A stretch of DNA of 24,954 bases from Oribacterium sp. UBA5894 (GTDB lineage: Bacteria; Bacillota; Clostridia; Lachnospirales; Lachnospiraceae). Position numbers and translations under genes: made by a program. Of the stretch, positions 1-6,156 are shown one piece after another. Positions within the stretch are counted from its first letter, which is position 1; every line of letters begins with the position of its first letter. The DNA lies in assembly GCA_002431355.1 (NCBI GenBank), contig DJEQ01000049.1:14241-39194 (forward strand), in the 5' to 3' direction. The notes under the pieces are model-generated. The model was not told the DNA's origin. It did no database searches and was given only the letters and a program-made list of their open reading frames with translations.

Positions 1-86
1 TCGTAAAGCAGCGAGGCAGGAAGCTGTGCGCACAGGCATAGGGGTATAGACATTATCAGAAGCAGGATATCCAGAGGTAGATTCGC

Positions 87-482
87 ATGAAACCAGGTTT
101 ATATGAGCAGATCATGAATGAAGAGATGAAGAAGGCACTGGCACGCCTCGCAGCGATCGATTCACGGCGCCTGCTGGCATTCCTGATGTGCGCCCTGCCG
201 ATGCTGGACCAGCTTGATTTCAGTGCGATGGATATGCTGGAGAAGCGGATTCTTCTCTGCGTACGCGAGGCAAAAAAAGGATACCTGGGGCAACACCGCT
301 TCCTACAGTGTTCTCGGCTTCGTCGACTATGTACAGCATACCGGCTCAAATCCGATGAGCATCACCTGGAAGCTCGCGGACGAAATCCCGGCGAAGTTTA
401 TCCGAAAGACGAACCAGCTGATTGTAAGCTGAGGAAGGAAAATATAAAAGAAATCTGTATTTACTTGCATACAGGAAGGTAA
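87..482 (+). pseudogene. Remnant of a DUF3427-type DEAD/DEAH helicase: N-terminal tip joined to C-terminal end, frameshifted
   Basis: The frame opens with MKPGLYEQIMNEEMKKALA, which resembles the extreme N-terminus of DUF3427 (Res-subunit/PLD-type) helicases. By about residue 58 it runs into ILLCVREAKK, which resembles their extreme C-terminus. The continuation in the next frame (about 280-432) reads KKDTWGNTASYSVLGF, then VDYVQHTGSNPMS, then IPAKFIRKTNQLIVS and a stop at 430-432, the typical family ending. Removing one A from the 7-A run at 272-278 joins the two frames exactly. Full family members are around 1000 residues, so nearly the whole helicase core is missing. The start has an AGAGG at 73-77. 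The family match is from memory of conserved text. It is seen directly that the frames join; the internal deletion is inferred. The frame as read, without correction, stops at 482. Confidence 0.6.
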
Positions 483-484
483 AG

Positions 485-518
485 GGGCTGGCGCACGAAA
501 ACGTGTGGCGGCTCTTTT
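485..518 (+). terminator. Intrinsic terminator-like hairpin after the helicase remnant
   Basis: Arms 485-497 and 502-514 pair over 13 positions with one G-G mismatch and three G-U wobbles around an AAAA loop. A short TTTT (515-518) follows. The weak U-run lowers confidence. Confidence 0.5.
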
Positions 519-601
519 GCGTGAGCAGCCCATCGTTAGTGTATGAATGGATTAATGTATTGATTCTGCTACAATACACACAAAAATCAGATGACATATA
601 A

Positions 602-626
602 ATTAGAACAAAAATAATGTTCTAAT
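602..626. repeat. Perfect 9-bp inverted repeat upstream of the ATPase gene (possible operator)
   Basis: ATTAGAACA (602-610) and TGTTCTAAT (618-626) are perfect inverted repeats separated by the 7 bases AAAATAA. The right arm lies where a -35 element would sit for the candidate -10 at 640-645, so a bound repressor would block initiation. It could instead form a hairpin in a transcript from further upstream. No regulator gene is visible beside it. Confidence 0.5.
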
Positions 627-645
627 CGAATTTTTGAGCTATACT
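618..645 (+). promoter_or_regulatory. Candidate sigma-A promoter of the ATPase/TOPRIM cassette
   Basis: A good -10 hexamer TATACT lies at 640-645, 33 bases before the ATPase start codon. The -35 region (about 617-623, TGTTCT) is a poor match and falls inside the right arm of the inverted repeat, as expected for a regulated promoter. The call rests mainly on the -10 and the AT-rich setting. Confidence 0.3.
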
Positions 646-678
646 ATAAGTAATCAATGATAAAGGAAGGGATTCTTT

Positions 679-1797
679 ATGAAACTGTTAAGAGTACGTG
701 CATCAAATTATAAAAACTGTGCGGATGATTTTACGATTGATCTAGTGGCAAAATCTAAAAAAACGAGTGAAGATAAAGAATATGAGCTACAAAAAATTGC
801 AGAGGAGTTATATGTATTTAACACTGTGGCATTTGTAGGGAAGAATGCATCTGGTAAAACATCGGCGATTGAATTGATGGAGTGCGCTTATTCAATTCTC
901 AGCGAATTTCGTTTGGAAGACAAACACTATAATTATGATAATGTGAAATTAGAAATTATTTTTTTCCATGAGGATTCGATCTACAAGTACAATACCGTTT
1001 TGAAAGAAGACTTGAATCTTGGCAGCATAGCCAATTTTACAGAGCAACATATCTACCGAAAAAAATATTATAAATCCAAGGTGAAAGATATTTACTCGGA
1101 GGATGGTTTTGAAGAAATCAGGAATCTTGGCGAACTTCCAGAAGATACAGCGATCGTATTTTTCATTCTGAAAAAGAAGGCTACTCGTGCTATTTACTTT
1201 AACTGTGATGGGGAAGGTGTAGACACGTATCGGCTGATGTTCAGGGCGATGAAAACATACAAAATATCCAGAGAGATTCTGACAAAGGTTATCAAGATTT
1301 TTGACGATAAGATTCAGAGCCTGGAGATGATGGATGACAAGCATTACAGACTCATTTACCAGAATCAACTCAAGGAGCTTTCGGATTCCGAACTTCTGTA
1401 TATGCTTTCTAGTGGTACGACAAAAGGTGCGCTACTTTATATTTTTGTTGTAGCGGCACTGGCAAATGGATTTGATTTGATGATTGATGAAGTGGAAAAT
1501 CACTTCCATAAAACCTTGGTTGAAAATATGATCAGCTTATTCAAGGATAAGACAGTGAATAAAAAATCTGCGACGCTCATATTTACGACCCACTATTGTG
1601 AAGTTCTGGACCTGTTTAATCGTCAGGATAATATCTGGGTTGCAAAATCAGACAGTAAGATCCGGCTGAATAATATGTATGAAACGTATAATATCAGACC
1701 AGAGCTTTTGAAGAGCCGTCAGTTTTATAATAACGCCTTCGATACTTCTGTAAACTATGACGATCTCATGGAACTTAAAAAGGAGCTGATGAGATGA
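679..1797 (+). CDS. AAA ATPase with ABC/OLD-like head; putative defence-system ATPase
   Basis: This 372-residue protein has the motifs of the AAA_15/AAA_21 group of SMC/ABC-like ATPases. It has a Walker A at residues 54-62 (GKNASGKTS, with Ala where Gly is usual), an LSSGT signature at 243-247, a Walker B with Asp270-Glu271 in LMIDEVENHFH, and an H-loop His305 in TTHYCE. The ~180 residues between Walker A and signature are a lineage-specific insertion region. There is no signal peptide or membrane segment. The start is set by AAGGAAGG at 663-670, 8 bases before ATG. Its last codons overlap the next gene by ATGA, so the two are translationally coupled. Families such as PARIS AriA, AbiL and OLD-type ATPases work in the same pairing, sensing phage and controlling a nuclease partner. 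That role here is inferred. The gene is much more AT-rich than the flanking metabolic genes, which suggests transfer. Confidence 0.8.
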   Translation: MKLLRVRASNYKNCADDFTIDLVAKSKKTSEDKEYELQKIAEELYVFNTVAFVGKNASGKTSAIELMECAYSILSEFRLEDKHYNYDNVKLEIIFFHEDSIYKYNTVLKEDLNLGSIANFTEQHIYRKKYYKSKVKDIYSEDGFEEIRNLGELPEDTAIVFFILKKKATRAIYFNCDGEGVDTYRLMFRAMKTYKISREILTKVIKIFDDKIQSLEMMDDKHYRLIYQNQLKELSDSELLYMLSSGTTKGALLYIFVVAALANGFDLMIDEVENHFHKTLVENMISLFKDKTVNKKSATLIFTTHYCEVLDLFNRQDNIWVAKSDSKIRLNNMYETYNIRPELLKSRQFYNNAFDTSVNYDDLMELKKELMR

Positions 1798-2327
1798 AGT
1801 ATCTGATTATGTGTGAAGGACCGAATGAACTTGAGATTATCAGAATGCTGCTGGAGCATGATCGGCTGATTTTCACAGAGGATGACTTGCTGAACCTGGT
1901 ACCTTATCATGCAAGGCAGATTGCAAGTAACCCTACAGTAAAGGCAGCACTGAATCTGTATTATGGGAATGTTTATGTTATGAGAATCGGCGACAAGCTA
2001 AATGAAGAGTTGAAGATTCCCAAAGAGTATAAAGGAAAAATAAAAGACATCAAAAAGTACTGCACTAAACCAGAATTAGAAATGTTACTGATTATCTCGG
2101 AGGGGCTGCAGGCTGATTTTGAAAAGGAAAAATCTAGGAAAAGCCCAAAATCATTTAGTAAGGAAAATGTTGTCTACAATAAAAAACGATATGATAACAG
2201 CACAGCTTTTTATCGTGACTATTATGGTGAACGCATTGATTTACTGGTGAGTACGATCAAGCGCTATAAGCAGCTAAAAGGAAAACATCAGAAGGATGAA
2301 CTCTATCTGGCAGATTTGCTGAAATGA
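1794..2327 (+). CDS. Small TOPRIM-like protein, presumed effector partner of the ATPase
   Basis: This 177-residue protein starts on the ATGA that ends the ATPase gene. Its N-terminus, MKYLIMCEGPNELEIIRMLL, is a hydrophobic strand followed by EGxxE, the pattern that opens TOPRIM domains of RloB, DUF4276, DUF4435 and OLD-type nucleases (Glu8 as candidate metal ligand). A second strand, NVYVMRIGD, ends in a single acidic residue near 66 rather than a clear DxD. The KPELEMLLII segment recalls the conserved helix in RloB/DUF4276-like proteins. The C-terminal third is Lys-rich. It is far shorter than AriB or AbiLii, so it may be a minimal TOPRIM or a degenerate one. A nuclease role controlled by the upstream ATPase is inferred from gene pairing. 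I cannot assign a named family with confidence. Confidence 0.6.
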   Translation: MKYLIMCEGPNELEIIRMLLEHDRLIFTEDDLLNLVPYHARQIASNPTVKAALNLYYGNVYVMRIGDKLNEELKIPKEYKGKIKDIKKYCTKPELEMLLIISEGLQADFEKEKSRKSPKSFSKENVVYNKKRYDNSTAFYRDYYGERIDLLVSTIKRYKQLKGKHQKDELYLADLLK

Positions 2328-2458
2328 AAGCACATGACTATGAGCATTGGCTGAAAATGCCTCATATGACGAAAGGAAATGAAGGAGATATAGAAGATGA
2401 AAAATTTCAACTTTTGAAAATGACTTCTTACATATACGGTGCTAATTTATTAATTTGA
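2324..2458 (+). CDS. Possible 44-residue third gene of the ATPase/TOPRIM cassette
   Basis: A short frame begins on the ATGA overlapping the stop of the TOPRIM-like gene, repeating the coupling seen between the first two genes. It runs 44 codons to a TGA at 2456-2458, nine bases before the next gene. It starts MKAHDYEHWLKMPHMTKG, then has an acidic stretch (EGDIEDE) and a hydrophobic end (IYGANLLI). I recognise no family. It may be a real small third component, the stump of a truncated gene, or chance. The tight overlap and the shared AT-rich composition are the only support. Confidence 0.35.
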   Translation: MKAHDYEHWLKMPHMTKGNEGDIEDEKFQLLKMTSYIYGANLLI

Positions 2459-2467
2459 GGAAACGCT

Positions 2468-3952
2468 ATGACAAATTTGCTTGATGATCTTCTGCTTTTA
2501 CTGTACACAGCCTGCCTGTATACCCTCTGGCAGCTCTGCCGGTGGGGTGGTATACGTTCGCATTTGAAGAGACTGTTACCACTTCTGGCTCTCCTTTTGC
2601 TCCTGACCTTCCTAAAGTGCCTGCTTCGTTATAAGGGCTTCCGATCGACATATTTTCGTGCTCGTGCGCTCACGTTTGCAGGTATAAGTGTCCTCTTCGG
2701 AGGTCTGATCGTATATACGGCCATGCCATATAATGGGCAGCTGTCATGGAAAATCGACGACCTGCTTCATCATAAAAAAATAGAATATACACACACAAAT
2801 CTCTATATGGACGGTGTGGAGGGCATGCTGACGGATATAGAAGAAAAGCTTGCATTGCCAGCGAAACTCTATATTTTGAATCGTTTCTCTGCAGATTTTA
2901 CTGCAGATGGGACCATTATGAGTGTAGACACCATGCTTTATGGAGAAAACGAAAAGGGGGAGATCCAAACGTATCTGCTTTCCTACAACGCGAAGCAGGG
3001 CACGAAGCTCGATGTATGGACGGGCGGAGAGGCGAATGCGAGCTGCGATTCCGCGCTCCTGTGGTCACCACTTCCAGATATTCTTTCAAAAGCAGATATC
3101 GAGGCAAGTGTACAAAGCTGGTCGGTGGATCATGAGGATGCCCTGTATGAAATTCTCTATTACGGAAAGCGCAGCTTTCAGACAGACGAGGGCCTCCGTT
3201 TCATTGAGGGTGATGCGGATGGTGACGGCATTTCAGGTACGGCTGATGCGATTTATAAAGTACAGGCTGGTGGTGAGGTGAGTGGCTATGAGGTTTCACT
3301 TTATATGCCGAACGACTCAGAAATTACACCGTTGCGGTATATTATGGAGCCAGAGTACATTCCGCAGAGTATGCTTGATGCACAGCACGAGGACGAGATG
3401 ATTGCGTCGGCGCAGAACGCGACCGGCTGGACCGTGGATCAGGAAGATGGTTCTGTCTATACCTTTGCACAGTCGGATGCCAATGTCGGATACCGTCTGG
3501 TTGTGACCGATGCAGCTGCAGGGTCACGCTTCTACAGTCTTGAGAAGTCCACGGATGCTGGGAAGCAGTGGAGCAGCATCAATGAAGACCCATTTGATGG
3601 CGATCTTGGTGTTGCAGAAGGTATCGAATTCTTTAATGAAAGCCTTGGCTTCATCGGGCTTCAGGGTGCTTCCGGTAGTCATTCGAGGATTCTCATCACA
3701 GAAGATGGTGGGCAGAACTTCTCTGAAATCAAGCTTCCAATGAATCAGATCACAGAGGTTCCAGAACCTGGAAAAAGCTATGGAATGACACTGGATGATT
3801 ATCAGTATCTGACGATGCCGGTTTATGATGGATCGACACTTCAGATTACTGTTACAACAGGATCTGATGAAAAGGCCGGTATTGCCTTCGCCTCTGCCGA
3901 TCAGGGTGCAACCTGGACGCTTCTCGATCAGGGCACGGAAACTCAAAAATGA
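2468..3952 (+). CDS. Membrane-anchored surface protein with Asp-box (BNR-like) repeats
   Basis: This protein has 494 residues. Three hydrophobic segments lie at about 5-25, 34-54 and 66-86, followed by a ~400-residue hydrophilic part that is probably outside the cell. The C-terminal part carries three Asp-box-like motifs typical of beta-propeller blades: STDAGKQWSSI, ITEDGGQNFSEI and SADQGATWTLL. An earlier stretch, EGDADGDGISGTAD, looks like a calcium-binding loop. Asp-box repeats occur in sialidases and in many other propellers, and no sialidase FRIP motif or catalytic set is seen, so an enzyme role is not claimed. A GAGGAAACGCT leader precedes the ATG. The gene is followed at once by its own terminator and shows no link to its neighbours. 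Confidence 0.65.
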   Translation: MTNLLDDLLLLLYTACLYTLWQLCRWGGIRSHLKRLLPLLALLLLLTFLKCLLRYKGFRSTYFRARALTFAGISVLFGGLIVYTAMPYNGQLSWKIDDLLHHKKIEYTHTNLYMDGVEGMLTDIEEKLALPAKLYILNRFSADFTADGTIMSVDTMLYGENEKGEIQTYLLSYNAKQGTKLDVWTGGEANASCDSALLWSPLPDILSKADIEASVQSWSVDHEDALYEILYYGKRSFQTDEGLRFIEGDADGDGISGTADAIYKVQAGGEVSGYEVSLYMPNDSEITPLRYIMEPEYIPQSMLDAQHEDEMIASAQNATGWTVDQEDGSVYTFAQSDANVGYRLVVTDAAAGSRFYSLEKSTDAGKQWSSINEDPFDGDLGVAEGIEFFNESLGFIGLQGASGSHSRILITEDGGQNFSEIKLPMNQITEVPEPGKSYGMTLDDYQYLTMPVYDGSTLQITVTTGSDEKAGIAFASADQGATWTLLDQGTETQK

Positions 3953-3970
3953 CAGATTTGTCATTTTTTT
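3945..3970 (+). terminator. Terminator overlapping the stop of the Asp-box protein gene
   Basis: AAAAATGACA (3945-3954) pairs with TGTCATTTTT (3959-3968) around GATT, and the 3' arm runs into a T-run to 3970. The stem is AT-rich but perfect over 10 bp, and it contains the TGA stop codon. Confidence 0.55.
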
Positions 3971-4037
3971 GTCACAGTCATTTAAGCTCCATTTCCTACA
4001 ATCATCTCATCAAGGATTTGTTCGAAGGAGGAACATG

Positions 4038-5339
4038 ATGGAAGCGATTGTAGGTTTTCTGATGATTGTGGTGATCGTCGCCCTGCTTTTAAAGGGTAAG
4101 ATGTCACCGATCGTGGTGCTGGGCGTGGTTCCAGCGATTGCAGCTCTCATTCTCGGGTACTCCCCGGTGGATATCATGGGCTACATTGCGGACGGTATCA
4201 AGACCACCACGAGTAATGGTATTCTGTTTATTTTCTCGGTTATTTTCTTCGGCGTACTGGCCGATGCCGGTCTCTTCGACGTCATCGTCGGCTGGCTTGT
4301 AAAGAAGGCCGGGAACAATGTCATCGCCGTGACCGTCGTCACTGCGCTCATCGCGACGATTGCGCACCTCGATGGAACGACGGCCGTAACGGTTCTCATC
4401 ACCATCCCGGCGATGTATCCAGTCTATAAGAAGATGAACATTGACCCGCGCATCCTTCTCTGCCTGACCGGTGCCTGCATGGGCGTCATGAACCTGCTCC
4501 CTTGGGGCGGTCCGACCGCACGAGCTGCCACGGTCCTGGAGATGGACGCTACTGCTCTCTGGCATATGCTGATACCGCTTCAGGTGGTTGGTTTCATTAT
4601 GAACATTACGCTCGCCGTGCTGCTCGGCCTCTATGCGAAAAAGCATGGTGCAGGTGCAGGCAAGGGCGTTGCAGTGGAAGAGGATGAGAAGGCACAGAAG
4701 GAAGCCGATGCCCTTCGTAAATCCACACCATATCTGATTTTTGACTTTATTCTGACGGTTGCCGTCATTGCTCTTCTTTCCATGGGAATCGGAAAGTCCT
4801 ACGTCGTCTTCATGCTGGGTCTTTGCATCCTGCTGGCTGTCAACTATCCGGATCAGAAGACGCAGGATAAGCTCATTAAGAAGCATGCACCAGCCGCCCT
4901 CATCATTTCAGCAACCCTCTTTGCAGCTGGCGCGATGGTCGGTGTGTTTGATGGTACCGGCATGCTGGAAGCCATGGCCAATGCCATCATGGCGATTATT
5001 CCGGCCGCGCTCGGAAAGTATATTCACCTGATCTTCGGTGTGCTCGCACTTCCGCTTGGCATGTGTGTCGGAACCGACGCCTACTTCTATGGTATTATGC
5101 CACTCGTCATGAAGGTTGGTGAGACCTATGGCGTAGCCTCACTGAACACCGCGCTGACGATGCTGATCGGAAAGAACCTCGCGCTCATGGTCAGCCCGCT
5201 CGTACCGGCAACCTACCTGGCCATCGGACTCACCGGCACCGAGCTCAAGGATCACCTGAAGTTCAGCATTGCACCATATTATCTCATCAGTCTGGTTATG
5301 CTGGTGTTTGGTGTTCTTCTCGGCATCATTGTTGTATAA
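4038..5339 (+). CDS. CitMHS-family citrate (divalent metal-citrate) transporter
   Basis: This very hydrophobic 433-residue protein has about 11-12 membrane segments and no large soluble domain. Its arrangement matches the CitMHS/ion-transporter superfamily, which imports citrate or related carboxylates with a metal ion or protons. Recognisable text includes AHLDGTTAVTVLITIPAMYP, then GVMNLLPWGGPTARAA (the conserved re-entrant region), and FGVLALPLGMCVGTDAYFYG near the C-terminus. The central loop at about 205-235 is charged (EEDEKAQKEADALRK). A GGAGG at 4027-4031 favours ATG 4038 (spacing 6) over the adjacent ATG 4035. The two-component genes directly downstream suggest that they control it. 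The exact substrate cannot be read from sequence. Confidence 0.82.
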   Translation: MEAIVGFLMIVVIVALLLKGKMSPIVVLGVVPAIAALILGYSPVDIMGYIADGIKTTTSNGILFIFSVIFFGVLADAGLFDVIVGWLVKKAGNNVIAVTVVTALIATIAHLDGTTAVTVLITIPAMYPVYKKMNIDPRILLCLTGACMGVMNLLPWGGPTARAATVLEMDATALWHMLIPLQVVGFIMNITLAVLLGLYAKKHGAGAGKGVAVEEDEKAQKEADALRKSTPYLIFDFILTVAVIALLSMGIGKSYVVFMLGLCILLAVNYPDQKTQDKLIKKHAPAALIISATLFAAGAMVGVFDGTGMLEAMANAIMAIIPAALGKYIHLIFGVLALPLGMCVGTDAYFYGIMPLVMKVGETYGVASLNTALTMLIGKNLALMVSPLVPATYLAIGLTGTELKDHLKFSIAPYYLISLVMLVFGVLLGIIVV

Positions 5340-5369
5340 AAAACAGAAATCTCCCAGATAAAATAAGAC

Positions 5370-5419
5370 CACGAAAGGGGCGAAATGAACACGCAGGTGT
5401 TGATTCCGCCTCTTTCGTG
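5370..5419 (+). terminator. Long hairpin between transporter and regulator genes (weak or partial terminator)
   Basis: CACGAAAGGGGCG (5370-5382) pairs with CGCCTCTTTCGTG (5407-5419), with one wobble. The inner segment GAACACGC / GGTGTTGATTC extends the stem imperfectly. There is no T-run after it (TTAAGATAAGG), so it may attenuate or protect RNA rather than terminate fully. Confidence 0.45.
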
Positions 5420-5462
5420 TTAAGATAAGGAAAGGCAGGTCAGCATGACAGGAGATGAGGGT

Positions 5463-6152
5463 ATGAATAAGGTACTGATGGTGGATGATGAGCAGGCGAT
5501 CCGACTCGCGGTACGGATGGCACTTCGGCGGGAAGGCATGGAGGTGACGGAGGCTGCGGACGGAGCGGAGGCGCTGGAGCTCTTGCGAAGAGAAAAGTTT
5601 CAGCTCGTGATTCTCGATGTGATGATGGAGCATGTGGGTGGATATGAGGTCCTTCAGACCATGCGGGCAAACGGCGATCATACTCCGGTCATGATGCTTT
5701 CCGGAAAATCCGATGAGATGGATCAGGTGCTGGGGCTCGGCTTCGGTGCCGACAGCTACCTGACGAAGCCCTTTCATACGGCGGTGCTGATTCAGACGGC
5801 GAAGGCGCTTCTTCGGCGAAGTCAGGTCTACAGTCAGGAATCAAACGACGCGAACCTGCGACGGGGTCCGTTTATGTTCGATCTATTTAAGCTGGAGTGT
5901 CTGAAGGATGGAAAACCGTTGAATTTTACGGCACGTGAGCAGGCACTTTTTCGTTTCCTGATGGAGCATCCGGGCCAGGTGTTTACAAAGGAGCAGCTCT
6001 ATACACAGGTATGGAATGAGGCCGTAGTGGACGATAATACCATTACGGTCTATGTAAAGCGTATACGTAATAAAATCGAAGAGGATCCGAAGGCACCGAA
6101 ATATCTGAAAACGGTGCGAGGCATCGGCTATGTGCTGAGCGTAGAGGAGTAG
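5463..6152 (+). CDS. OmpR/PhoB-family response regulator
   Basis: The 229-residue protein has a receiver domain (about 1-118) followed by a winged-helix DNA-binding domain (about 130-228). The acidic pair is Asp8-Asp9, the phosphoacceptor is Asp52 in VILDVMMEH, the switch serine is in MMLSGKS, and the conserved lysine is in LTKPF. The C-terminal half has LNFTAREQALFRFLMEHPG and the typical ending VYVKRIRNKIEED...KTVRGIGYVL. AGGAG at 5450-5454, 8 bases before ATG 5463, favours this start over an in-frame ATG at 5445. The sensor kinase gene begins four bases after its stop, so the two are co-translated. Its likely target is the adjacent carboxylate transporter, by position only. Confidence 0.88.
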   Translation: MNKVLMVDDEQAIRLAVRMALRREGMEVTEAADGAEALELLRREKFQLVILDVMMEHVGGYEVLQTMRANGDHTPVMMLSGKSDEMDQVLGLGFGADSYLTKPFHTAVLIQTAKALLRRSQVYSQESNDANLRRGPFMFDLFKLECLKDGKPLNFTAREQALFRFLMEHPGQVFTKEQLYTQVWNEAVVDDNTITVYVKRIRNKIEEDPKAPKYLKTVRGIGYVLSVEE

Positions 6153-6156
6153 CGGA

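Noticed and set aside
2..49. Possible tail of an upstream gene ending at a TAG at 47-49
   Set aside because: Only 15 codons are visible and they match nothing I recognise. All frames are short here, so there is no support.
602..626. LexA/DinR-type SOS box reading of the palindrome
   Set aside because: The Gram-positive box needs GAAC-N4-GTTC; here the half-sites are separated by nine bases.
4104..4886. Long open frame on the minus strand inside the citrate transporter gene
   Set aside because: It mirrors the codon bias of the real gene and its translation is rich in His/Arg/Asp with no domain. The plus-strand transporter is clear.
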